Assembly: GCA_903632075.3 (NCBI GenBank)
Contig: CAHIKZ030002637.1
Span: 62,001-126,000 of the forward strand
Reading direction: 5' to 3'
From: Acanthosepion pharaonis
Lineage: Eukaryota > Mollusca > Cephalopoda > Sepiida > Sepiidae
DNA length: 64,000 bases
Both the position numbers and the translations under genes were made by a program. Positions 54,860 to 64,000 of the stretch are shown here, one piece after another. Position 1 is the first letter of the stretch, and each line of letters begins with the position of its first letter. The notes beneath the pieces are model-generated. The model worked only from the letters and a program-made list of their open reading frames with translations, did no database searches and was not told the origin of the DNA.

Positions 54860-55345
54860 GATGTGGACAAAAGAAAAAAAAACAAAAAACAATTCCTCTT
54901 ACATTAACTACAATCAGGTCATGATGAAATGACTACATAAAATAAAATCTCATTACCTAAAACTAATAAACTTTATTCCAATTACGAAAATTTAAAACCA
55001 AAGAAAAATACACAAAAGAGATTTTATATATATATATATATAAGACATAAAAAAAGTAAATATATAAATAAAATAGACACAATAGGTCATGATTATAAAT
55101 AACCTTAAGCATTAACCCTTAAGACAAGAATTGGGTAGGGCTGGTTTACTCCTCCCTTTATTTTCTTTTATCCTCCCAGTCACCTATATATTGAGCTCCC
55201 TAAAGGAGTATTGTATTGGCACTTGGTCTGAAGATCTTAGTGTGGTATAAAACTGTCAGTTACTAAGAAGTGTTGATTCCTATATTCACACTGTCTATAT
55301 CTATAAACGTTATCCAATATCTTCAATTTTGTTCACTCTTTCCCC

Positions 55346-55382
<37 letters not shown>

Positions 55383-56468
55383 TACCAGTATAGGATTGGT
55401 GCATACAGAATAAATTCCAATAACCAAAAAATACTTAAAAGAGTGCTGAATACAGAGTTGAATCAACACCATAAGTGTTGAAACAAAATGGTTATTTTTG
55501 TAGTAATTTTATAACATATTAATGTTATAATTTTCGAATAAATTTATATATATATATATATATATATGCACACACACACGCCTTCAGATATGAGTTTTTC
55601 GTTTCAAGACTGAGCTCATAACTTAAAACACTCTTATCTCAAATCAATTTTCCCAACTGAAATTAATGGGAATATTTCCAATCCATTCCAGGCTCTTATT
55701 TTCCTAAAACTCACCCCTATTTTTGTGTTTGTGAGTTTCTTACAAGCAAAAATGTGTGAATAAACAAGAAATGTAGTTTACAAATGGTAAAATAAAAGCA
55801 AAAAAAAAACAAATTTTAAAGAAATAAACTGTACCATAATGTTCAGATGAGTCATAGGCCATCTGAAGCAAGAGAGAGGGACAACAACAGCTAGCCTAGC
55901 AACCTAGCCTAGCTACAGCTAGTGTAGTTTACGATACTAAAGATTAACTTTATCATTTAATTTTTTTAAACATTTACATTTTATATATGATTGTAATTAC
56001 TTTTAATTTTTTTAATTTTATAATTTATTAATTGTCCATATAGAACATTCATACTGTTCTCACCAAATCCATTTTCGTTTTACACATGTTTTTTTTTTTT
56101 ATAATTTCCTGCTTTACCTCAAGTGAAATGATATGTTTCAGATTTTCATCTTTGCTCTTTACACTTTCTTCGGATTCATGGTGTCACTAAAGGAATTTTG
56201 CAAAATAACAGCAAAAAAGACAACACAACAGAGACCCTTCCAGAGTGAGGTGAACATGTATACTGCAAGTGGAAATACTCTCAAATGTTGGAACCACACT
56301 GCCCCAACTAACAGATCCTTAAGTGACACTTGCTTGTATCTCAAAATGTAGCATGTATCTCAAGGCAAAAAAATTGGCTGAACTCCAGTTTGTATCGCAA
56401 AAAACTTATATGTTGGTATGCTCACATCTCAAGGCATTACTTTATGGGTGTGTGTATGCTTGTGTGTG

Positions 56469-56500
<32 letters not shown>
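54860..56500. other. AT-rich DNA with simple repeats
   Basis: TA/CA tracts at about 55,025-55,043, 55,342-55,383 and 55,543-55,580, (TA)n at 56,472-56,503. Phrases like ATCTCAAGGCA recur near 56,355 and 56,425. Short frames at 56,133-56,351 are unrecognised. Confidence 0.5.
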
Positions 56501-56504
<4 letters not shown>

Positions 56505-56510
<6 letters not shown>

Positions 56511-56905
56511 GGTCACATGGCCAAAAGGTTAGAACGTTCGCATTGGGACCATGAGTCCTTGGATCAATCCCAGCATTGGCTCCTTTGGAAAGTGGTTGAA
56601 AACCATACTACAGGTTGACCCAAGCCTTGTTAGTGAAATTGGGTAGGCAGAACCCTTGGGGGCCATTGATAGCTGTGCTAGCACAAAGTCACAAGTCATC
56701 ATGACCAAGGGTTTGAGTGTGCTGGTCTTGTTCAGATTGTTGATCACATGCTATCTCCCAGAAACTGTAACTAAGGTCTGCTCAGCAAAGTTGCAGTAGA
56801 AACCACATGTTGGCTCTGTGGGTGTTGGACAAACACAAATTTGGCTGAGTGAGTGTCTGCAATAGAGATTGGCTAGCCACCCTAGTAGGCAGGTATTCTG
56901 GAATA
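56505..56905 (+). mobile_element. tRNA-derived SINE, most complete copy
   Basis: Head: TCACATGGCCAAAAGGTTAG (box A side) and TGGATCAATCCCAGCATTGG (box B side). Body: CAAGCCTTGTTAGTGAAATT, GTCACAAGTCATCATGACCA, AGAAACTGTAACTAAGGTCT, GAGATTGGCTAGCCACCCTA. The same order is found at 49,665-50,545 once the MITE is removed. Pol III-type promoter boxes are degenerate. Confidence 0.8.
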
Positions 56906-56916
56906 TGAGTGGCCAG

Positions 56917-56918
<2 letters not shown>

Positions 56919-56970
<52 letters not shown>
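56919..56970. repeat. (TA)n(TG)n microsatellite at SINE 3' end
   Basis: About 19 TA units then TG units follow the SINE body. Confidence 0.95.
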
Positions 56971-56973
<3 letters not shown>

Positions 56974-57129
56974 CTTGGGCACCTTGACACAGTCTAATAG
57001 TAAGGTTGTCTGATTGGTCAAATTATGACTGAGTAGTGTGTTCAATCCTCAATGAATGCTCTATATTTTTGTCCCTGTGACACATCTAAGCCATGCTTAG
57101 TAAATCACTATCTATTAATGTGTTTATTA

Positions 57130-57610
57130 CATTTTTTTTCGTAAAAAAGGACAGAATACTGAGCTGTTACTTGACATCTGTTCTTTATGGCAGCAAATGT
57201 TGGATGATTTCCTCAAAGATGAAGAAGAGTCTCGAGGCGACGGAGATGTGGTTCTACAGAAGGATGCTAAGGATGTCATGGACTGAGTGTGTGAGCAACA
57301 ATAAGGTCTTAGAGAGGATGAGAACAAGGAGGAGGCTTATACTTAAAATCCGGAAGAGGCAGCGGAAGTTCCCGAGACATGTAATGAGGAAGGAGGGTCT
57401 GGAGAATCTGATACTCACAGGTCAAATAGAAGGAAAGAGAAACAAGGGAAAACAATGCATGACATACCTAGTGGCCTTAAACAAGTGGATGACAGAATGT
57501 GGTCTGGGGGAGATGGCAGAGGGAAGGAACTTGTTGAGAGCTGCAAGGGATAGAGGGAGGTGGAGAGCCATGATTACCTATGTCCCAAAAGGACACGGCA
57601 CATAGAAAGA
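57130..57610 (+). mobile_element. LINE RT C-terminus, longest intact frame (WTEHVSN family)
   Basis: A single open frame of about 155 codons to the stop at 57,603-57,605: TSVLYGSKCWMISSKMKKSL, EATEMWFYRRMLRMSWTECV, SNNKVLERMRTRRRLILKIR, KEGLENLILTGQIEGKRNKG, and the end WRAMITYVPKGHGT. It is the youngest-looking member in the window and the reference for the others. 5'-truncated, with no catalytic RT domain. Confidence 0.9.
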
Positions 57611-57629
57611 AAGATATCTATCAGCCTTA

Positions 57630-57765
57630 CATCTACTGGATCCAAAAGACTTAAAGAAAATGTGCTCTCCGGCAGGGTCCAAACCTGCATCCCCTTTGTA
57701 GGAGAAGCCTCTGTTTGATCTGGCATGCTTGGCCACAGAGAGTGTCTAGCAAGGTTCAATTACTC
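57630..57765 (-). repeat. tRNA (Ser/Leu-like) SINE head, minus strand
   Basis: The reverse complement has CTCTGTGGCCAAGCATGCC and GATGCAGGTTTGGACCCTGC, matching 1440-1640. Confidence 0.65.
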
Positions 57766-57769
57766 TTTT

Positions 57770-58250
57770 AAAGAATTCACATTATTTTATTTAATCCTTC
57801 AGCATTCAACACTTTTAAACCTTCTCCATAAATAACGTCTCTTAAAGTCTCACTGTTTGCATGTCTTCCTAAACTATTTGCAATGGTGTCATCATATATT
57901 ATGGCAGAGTATACATTGGGCATGGCTGAACATTGAGAGTCAATATTTACTGGATGTGTTGAATGATAAAATACTAAGTCTTCTCGAATGGCTACATCTG
58001 CTAATTTTTTGTATGTAAAATGTAAACAAAGGAATTTCTAAGAAGTCAATGAATGCTTTATCCAACACTATTTCCTACAAATCCAAATGTTGTTTTGTGG
58101 ATACACATGTATGAGTAGCTGGATTGTTTTTTTGAACAATGTGACTTACATCTACCAGTCCACATATTCAAGAGACTTAAAAAAAAAAATATACTCCCCA
58201 GCAGGATTTCAAAAATAAAGTGTCTACTCAAACATGGGTGTATTCACTAT
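57770..58250. other. No gene; partial SINE near the right end
   Basis: 58,090-58,225 contains a truncated relative of the preceding SINE (ATACTCCCCAGCAGGATTTC). The rest is unassigned. Confidence 0.4.
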
Positions 58251-58254
58251 TTAC

Positions 58255-58555
58255 ATTATTTGGACTATTGTCCTCATCTTTGTCGCCATATTTATTACAA
58301 CATTTTGGCCATTGTACACTCCAGCCTTCTTCAGGTGGTTGGAATGTTGAACTGAACCCTTTATTTCACTCACTGGGGTAGACTGTTCTAGTTCCATGCC
58401 ATGTCTAATGGATGTCCGTTATCAGTTATCTCCTGTTAATTCCCCTCTCCAAGTTCTCCACCACCTTAACCAGGTAATTGAACTCACACTCTTTGGGTCC
58501 TGTCATTGGATCTAACTAATGCCTTTATCCACTGTGCTATGTGTCCTTGTGCCGA
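58255..58555 (-). mobile_element. tRNA-headed SINE with CTGAAGA...AAAATG tail, minus strand
   Basis: The reverse complement opens with TAGCACAGTGGATAAAGGCA (box A) and GTGAGTTCAATTACCTGGTT (box B), then reaches CACCTGAAGAAGGCTGGAGT, ATGGCCAAAATGTTGTAATA and GGACAATAGTCC. Same family and order as 10,135-10,430. Confidence 0.7.
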
Positions 58556-58599
58556 TTGCAGGTGTGCCCAGAATTACAGTGAATAAACAAAGCACTAGA

Positions 58600-58754
58600 A
58601 ATTAAATGATACAGAACTATTCTAGATATCTCCTATGTAGACCACATCAAAATTCAAGGTCCTATCAGACAAGAAACAGATTGGTTAAAAGACCTCATAA
58701 TGACCATCAAGAAGAAAAAGTTAAAATGGTATGGCTATATCACAAGAGCTAATG
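58600..58754 (+). mobile_element. LINE RT C-terminal fragment (RTE-like clade)
   Basis: YRTILDISYVDHIKIQGPIR and IMTIKKKKLKWYGYITRANG match the ISYxDHVTNEEV...LxxVKKRKLKWYGHVTRxxG series of another LINE clade. It stops where the 5S-like sequence begins. Confidence 0.75.
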
Positions 58755-58874
58755 GCTTATGGCCACATCAAGTTGAAACATTGGTTCCTATATGATCACC
58801 AGAGTTAAGCAATGTTGATCCTGGTCAGTACCTAGATCGGTGACCATTTAGGAATACCAGGTGCTGTAAGTTTT
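58755..58874 (+). pseudogene. 5S rRNA-like sequence (5S-SINE head)
   Basis: TATGATCACCAGAGTTAAGC, CTGGTCAGTACCTAGATCGG, TGACCATTTAGGAATACCAG and GTGCTGTAAG follow the 5S rRNA order over about 120 nt. More diverged in the first 40 bases than the 16.6-kb copy. The shared downstream body shows it to be a SINE head. Confidence 0.8.
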
Positions 58875-59050
58875 AATGTATATGTGGTGTAATAGATAAT
58901 AGCCCAGAATTGTTAATTGGAGAGCTGAGTTCCAATTCCTGTAGAGATTTGTTATATTAACTAACATGCAAATACCCATGGGAAAGGTATGAGTACACCT
59001 CTTCTCCTCCAGCTATGGGTTAATTAGTAAGACTTGTATCACTAAAACCA
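58875..59050 (+). mobile_element. Body of 5S-derived SINE
   Basis: Shares GAGAGCTGAGTTCCAATTCC and ACATGCAAATACCCATGGGA with the body after the 16.6-kb 5S-like head. Confidence 0.65.
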
Positions 59051-59085
59051 TTATTATCCAAATAAATAAAATTACGTACAAAATA

Positions 59086-59228
59086 TTTAGATTTTGGCAT
59101 TAAATAACCCATAGAGGTTGATATGCTGCTAAACAAAACCATCCAACCAAACCAATCAAAATATTTAGATTTTGGCATTAAATAACTCATAGAGGTGTTG
59201 ATATGCTGCTAAACAAAACCATCCAACC
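59086..59228 (-). repeat. Tandem duplicate of a SINE 3' end (about 72-bp unit)
   Basis: Two head-to-tail units, each AAAATATTTAGATTTTGGCA ... TGCTGCTAAACAAAACCATC. Inverted, they correspond to the GTTTGGTTTG...CAGCATATCAACC end of the repeats at 37.8 and 38.4 kb. Confidence 0.8.
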
Positions 59229-59359
59229 TTGAGTGAATAGGAAGAGCTTTCATACACTCAGACATTGGCACACCTGAGATATATGGAGGGGGCTGGTGTT
59301 CAGCAGTTCAGTGACTCTACAACCACATCCAGTCATGTGACTGATGATTCATTTTTTTA

Positions 59360-59480
59360 ATACTATTGTTCACACAATACAAGGCCCGAGAGTTATGCAA
59401 GGTAGAGTGAATGAGACTGCTGTAAGAACATAAAAGGAGTAGGAAGAGGTGCATATTATGAGACAATGTGGGATAGATAG
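59360..59480. repeat. Interspersed repeat (CAAGGCCCGAGAG family)
   Basis: ACACAATACAAGGCCCGAGA and AAGGTAGAGTGAATGAGACT are shared with 30,540-30,600. Confidence 0.5.
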
Positions 59481-60635
59481 TTTTACCAAAGACTTGAAAA
59501 GGTCAAGATTGCAGTGGTTGGGGAAACATGTTCTCATCACTTAGTTCTACAAAGTGACAGTTCTGGGGAGTAAGCTGTCTGAGTGGAACGTTCTCCTTAA
59601 GATCATCTAAGAAAGACGACAAGCTTCCAAGAATGGAGATGCAAGTCCAAGTCTCGTTGGAAACTTAATTTATTCTTATTCTACCTTCATGTTATTTAAC
59701 TGTCAGAGGGTATTTGATTCACAAAGCTCTGAAGAAAGTAACAAAATGAAGAGGAAACTAGAAGGTATTCAACTTTTAAAGCTGGGATAAAAAAAACCCC
59801 AAAAGAACAACAATTATGATGAAAAAGTTAAAAGTGAAAAAATTAGAAGCAAAATAAATTAAAAATAGAAAATAAATAGTTATAATATTAATATCAGTGG
59901 TAGGAATTCTGTATTTGTGCTTCTAGAGTTGGTCAGTGTTATTTTGCATTGCAGTTGAAAGGCGATAAGAAATGACATTGTAAAAAGTGGGAATGTTGTT
60001 TTAAATATTCCCACCTCTGTATATTTGACCTTAGTTTTATATCATAACAAAGCCAGTGCTAAATTTCTGTCCACACCTACAATAAGTTGAGAAAAAGAAA
60101 ACTTTCCTTTCCCCATAATTTCCTGCTAACAAAAGTTGGACTAAATCTTTTTGTTTTCTTTCAATTACACCCTTCAAGCATATTGGTTTGTAATTTAAAG
60201 TTTTTTTTTTGTTTTTTTTTTTACCCTTCCTTTTCTAAAGACTGTTCAACAAGTAAAGGAAAAGGGGGAAAATTATTGTTTTTTTTTCTGTCTATCTTTG
60301 TGTTCAGCAGGTGTAATAGCTGGGTATATGAGGACGACGGAAGGGGAAGTATTTTCATTGTTTTTCTAACATTTAAGCAACTGGACTGGTCTGACTACTT
60401 GGGTAGGCAATACAATAAACCAAGACAACAGGCAGGACAGGTATTAATGCACCTTGGGGTGAAGAGATAAGTCCATTAATCAAAAGTAGTCTGGATATAG
60501 GTTCTTCCCATCTTCATTCCCTTGCCTTTAATGCCAAATGGAACTCAAGCTCAACCCAGACCTCAAGAGAAACTTATATATATGGTCCATTCACTAAAGA
60601 TGCTGGTAAAAAAAAAAAAAAAAAAAAAAAAAAAT
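59480..60635. other. No supported gene
   Basis: A 127-residue frame (60,087-60,470) is Phe-rich and crosses T tracts. A long poly-A lies at 60,607-60,633. Confidence 0.4.
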
Positions 60636-60639
60636 GGTT

Positions 60640-61025
60640 CATTGTATTGCTCCAGTATGGATCTGATGTCTCCTGTTCTTTACAAGAGTCAGATTAGACA
60701 AAAAAAAAGTGGGTAATAAATTAATTTCTACTCTACAATCTCTATCTTACAGGTGAAATGTCACAAACCATGTACTACTCTATTACTATTATGGCAGATG
60801 TTCTGAGGAGCTGCATTTCTTAGTTCGCACTAGTTCTGAACTTCAACACTAAGACCCACCATACCATGTACACTGGAACAAAGTAACTCCATTAGTCAGA
60901 AAGAAATTCTTCCCAAGAAAAGTTACTTTGTGGAATAGACTCCCAAGAATATGCTTCCCTGATTGCTACAATCATAACCTCGTCAAGTTTAAGGTTAATG
61001 ATTGTCTTTCTGTTATATAGGAATA
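60640..61025 (+). mobile_element. LINE RT C-terminal relic (CR1/jockey-like)
   Basis: VLYKSQIRQKKSG is the start of the LYKAQIRP motif. Later frames give LYYYYGRCSEELHFLVRTSS-like sequence, then VRKKFFPRKVTLWNRLPRIC and FPDCYNHNLVKFKVNDCLSV with a stop. Several frame breaks; 5'-truncated. Confidence 0.85.
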
Positions 61026-61404
61026 AAGTGTCGCTGCCGAGTTTGAACACAGATCACCAGAGAGCAAACGCAGGCGATCTCATTTTGAATAAGTAGATCA
61101 TATGATGGTAAAAGAAATGTATATATGGGAATTAGCATGACGTCTAAGTGATCACTATTTGGTGGTTACTTTTCGAGTGAGTATTATCAAGTAAGTACTA
61201 TTAGTGTGAGTGTTATTCCAAGGTGTCTGACACCAGTATTGTTCAACAGTGTTACTTTAGTTGCATCTGCGATTACAAAGTCTCTACTACAACGAGCATT
61301 ACGAAAGTGACAAGTATTTGTTGACATCACAAAAGTGGAAACAAGTGTTTATTGATATCACAAAACTGTCTTATATATCCTCACTTTTTTATTTATTTTT
61401 TGTT

Positions 61405-61680
61405 TAACCATTTCACCCCAAGCAAGGCGACAATGCCACTAGAATGCAGGGGGTTACAGAGAGAGAAAGTGAAAGAGATGATTTAAAATGGAGAGGATTG
61501 AGGAAAGGACAATAAAGGAACAGGGTTCAAGAAAACAGAAGATGGCAATTGACATTGCATTTAAATTTTTGAAGATTGTAGTTATCAGGGAAGCAAGAAA
61601 TCAGTGAGAATGAATTGTTATAATAGAAGTTGTGGTTTCATCTAGCTAATTCAACAGTAAAATGGTGAGACCTAGTTATA
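61405..61680 (-). mobile_element. LINE 3' end, minus strand (CR1/jockey-like)
   Basis: Opens with TTTCACCCCAAGCAAGGCGA, the inverted family terminus, and runs through GGACAATAAAGGAACAGGGT and GAAAACAGAAGATGGCAATT. Nearly identical to 62,660-62,950. Confidence 0.8.
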
Positions 61681-61732
61681 AATCTAGTAGCACACTTAAA
61701 TTCATGTAATCAGTGTTACTAGTAAAATCAAT

Positions 61733-61733
<1 letters not shown>

Positions 61734-61790
<57 letters not shown>
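61734..61790. repeat. (TA)n microsatellite
   Basis: About 28 TA units with one interruption, between the LINE end and the direct repeat that follows. Confidence 0.95.
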
Positions 61791-61794
<4 letters not shown>

Positions 61795-61825
61795 GACAAC
61801 AAACCCAAATGTTACTTGTTTTAAC

Positions 61826-62005
61826 CATAATTTATTTTTTTAGATAACTAAATTTCAGATAAAATTAAAAAATTAACATATAAGTTATAAATAACTATAA
61901 AACGTATATTTCTCCTTTTGAATACAAATATATATTTTGATTCTCAATATTATTATATGCAGTAGAAGTAAATCTTTGCTGTATAATTTCTACACTAGTT
62001 AACTA
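61826..62005 (+). repeat. Direct repeat copy 1
   Basis: ACCATAATTTATTTTTTTAG through CTGTATAATTTCTACA is repeated at 62,330-62,515 with few changes. Confidence 0.85.
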
Positions 62006-62329
62006 CAAATAAAGAAAAGAGAGATTCTTACAATCTAAAAATATTTTCTGGCTTTAAATAACCTGCAAAGTGTTGATAAAATGTACAAAACAAATCAATC
62101 AATAAAAAATGTTCTTTTATAGATTGGTGTAATCTACTTTTGGAAATTTCCAAGAATGAATCAAATAAATCTGGATAGTTCAAGGAGAAGGATGTTGTCA
62201 AGAAACATCCAAAACTGAAGAAAATAAACACAAACAAAACTTTTGTAACAATAAGTTGTTGAGATTCAGTTAGTATCACTACTTGGATATTGACTACTAA
62301 AATCAATATGTATATGTTATTTTTTTTAC

Positions 62330-62515
62330 CATAATTTATTTTTTTAGATAAGTAAATTTCAGATAAAATTGAAAAATTAACATATAAGTTATAAATAAAT
62401 ATAAAAAGTATATTTCCCCTTTTGAATATGAATCGTATATATTTTGATTCTTTTTTTGATTATTACATGCAGAAGGAATAAATCTCTGCTGGGTAATTTC
62501 TACAATGTGGAAATC
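62330..62515 (+). repeat. Direct repeat copy 2
   Basis: Second copy of 61,826-62,005. Together with the flanking LINE ends this forms a duplicated cassette in mirror order (LINE, repeat, gap, repeat, LINE). Confidence 0.85.
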
Positions 62516-62659
62516 AGTTATATTTATCTTTTGAATGAAATTTCCTCTTTTTTTACACACTGGATGATGACTTGCTGTTCATTTTTGATTAAATGGATTT
62601 AACACTTTGATCTGATTCTCATAATCATTCCTGTTCTGAACATACTTATTTTTTTTTAT

Positions 62660-62950
62660 CATTCCAGTTTCAACCCAAGCAAGGTGACAATGCCACTAGA
62701 ATGCAGGGGGTTACAGAGAGAGAAAGTGGTGAGTTAAAATGGGGAGGATTGAGGAAAGGACAATAAAGGAACAGGGTTCAAGAAAACAGAAGATGGCAAT
62801 TCACGATGCATTTAAATTTTTGAAGATTGTAGTTATTAAGGAAGAAATCGGAAAGGAGTTCTACAGGTGGGAAGTGAGTGGAAAAAACTGTTAGAGTAGA
62901 AGTGGTAGTTGCAACTAGTTAGTTCAACAGTAAAATGGTGAGACATAGTT
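62660..62950 (-). mobile_element. LINE 3' end, minus strand, second copy (CR1/jockey-like)
   Basis: TTCAACCCAAGCAAGGTGAC then GAATGCAGGGGGTTACAGAG, with long identity to 61,405-61,680. Confidence 0.8.
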
Positions 62951-62959
62951 GCCAATCTT

Positions 62960-63810
62960 GTAGCACACTTTCAGCAACATTCTTGGGCCTTGCATTGGGT
63001 GAACAATCTATTGTTATGTCCTTATGCAATAAACCCATAAAACATACTATGCTTAGCAAATCATCTTTCAACTTCTCTAATAATATAATACATTATCCCC
63101 TATCTCTCTTTCAATTTGGAATGGTAGTTGCTGACTACAAAAACAATTAGTTCAAACAGGCTGACCCCAGCAACAGATCCAAATGGAAGCTACAAATAGA
63201 TTCTCACACAAGCAGAATCACATGACCAAGTACAAACATCAAGTGGGGAAAAAATCAATAAGAATCAATTGGGAAATGAGTCTTATCTGAACAACATATT
63301 TACTCGTTACTGTCAAGCAAAGGAAGTCACATGATGAAGACAAATTGTCTAGTTATAATTAAATCTTGTTAATCTATATATTGGTGTTTGTTGTTTGTTA
63401 GTGTTAGTTGTTGTCACTTCTCATTTGCGTATATCACCCTATAAAGAATCTGTCCACTATGGAGTGGTAAACCTGGTGTCTTCTAGGCAGCAGGTCATTT
63501 TTTCTTTTTAAATTTTTGGCTGTGGTAATTATCCATAACACTATATATAAAATTCTGTGACTTCCATTAATCTGTCCGTCCATCACACTCTCTAAAATAG
63601 CCATACATTGACTAATTTGTTGCAGTTCAGTGTGTTCTTCCGACGTTTCGGTAGACACTGGTAATTACACCGCTCACCCTAGTAGTAGGTTTGAAGCTAG
63701 CGCCCAGCTTCCAGACAAAAATAAACAGAGTTGTAACTTAATACAAACCTCTATAGCAGTGCATATCACCACGGTCCCAGTCAAACTGCCAGCCAATGTC
63801 CCAGACCTTT
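62960..63810. other. No supported gene
   Basis: A minus frame at 63,658-63,434 begins near CTACCGAAACGTCGG, which resembles the SINE-tail core and not a coding start. Confidence 0.35.
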
Positions 63811-63814
63811 TTTA

Positions 63815-64000
63815 TTGACCAAAAACACGGCCAACACACCAATCATCACTGTTGGCCTTGTTCTCAATCAGAGTCCCCAGTTTGACCAATCAGCATGCAG
63901 CCCGCCACTAGACAAATCATGCCAAGCTGCATAAAATCAACAAATGTCGGAGAATGTACTTTCCTTGGACCACACTTGCGAGAGAAAAGGATGCAGCTGA
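63815..64000 (+). promoter_or_regulatory. CCAAT-containing promoter-like or LTR-like edge
   Basis: Two CCAATCA boxes (about 63,838 and 63,887) precede a TATA-like CATAAAATCAAC near 63,931, and the base composition rises in GC. It could be an LTR U3 or a host promoter; the window ends before the transcript can be judged. Confidence 0.25.

Noticed and set aside
60087..60470. 127-residue plus-strand frame
   Set aside because: Phe-rich translation of T tracts with no domain or splice support.
62138..62214. Minus-strand segment after a good acceptor (TTTTCTTCAG) reading FGCFLTTSFSLNYPDLFDSF, considered as an upstream FASTK exon
   Set aside because: No FAST_1/FAST_2 signature could be seen, the donor (AAAA|GTAGAT) is weak, and the frame runs on into a SINE tail. 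Junction reads would be needed.
1..64000. CRISPR arrays, bacterial operons, phage or defence systems
   Set aside because: Tandem repeats here are microsatellites or minisatellites without unique equal-length spacers, and all coding traces are eukaryotic exons or eukaryotic transposons.

Overview
This looks like a gene-poor, AT-rich, repeat-dense stretch of a large metazoan genome, most probably a cephalopod mollusc such as an octopus. The grounds are the many (TA)n/(CA)n/(TAA)n microsatellites, short coding exons with GT/AG splice sites separated by very long introns, and dozens of decayed copies of a few LINE and SINE families typical of such genomes. The species cannot be proved from the window. 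No bacterial-type genes, operons or CRISPR arrays are present.

Layout. 0-1.2 kb: probable last coding exon(s) of an unidentified plus-strand gene with a polyA signal. 1.4-7.9 kb: a tRNA-type SINE, two foldback elements (one a near-perfect 274-bp palindrome), direct repeats, LINE 3' ends and a Gypsy gag relic. 8-18.2 kb: possible LTR relics, LINE tails, an inverted pair of one repeat family, a foldback with about 200-bp arms, a compact cluster of tight GC-rich hairpins (14.7-15.0 kb) and a full-length 5S rRNA-like sequence. 18-31 kb: SINEs, an LTR-like GC-rich island near 22 kb, featureless AT-rich DNA, then several LINE relics, one split by a SINE.

31.5-47.7 kb: the best real gene, on the minus strand. 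It is the last two exons of a FASTK/FASTKD-type protein, together encoding a RAP domain and separated by a 15.9-kb intron. That intron is packed with retroelement debris: CR1/jockey-like, R2/NeSL-like and Tx1/L1-like LINEs, SINEs and a minisatellite.

48-58 kb: LINEs, a SINE interrupted by a 451-bp hAT MITE, and a complete hAT DNA transposon (50,675-54,333) with terminal inverted repeats, a 5-bp target duplication and a nearly intact transposase with four lesions. A paralogous empty insertion site lies in this same window at 33,487-33,491. A mariner relic flanks the hAT. 58-64 kb: a LINE/5S-SINE junction, more LINE 3' ends, a local duplication and a CCAAT-rich edge.

The window records layered invasion by mobile elements around sparse exons. 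No gene set works together as a pathway. The least explained features are the hairpin cluster at 14.7 kb, with an outer stem enclosing three stem-loops, and small CTGANGA...AAA stem-loop motifs shared by several repeats, one pair of which shows compensatory changes.
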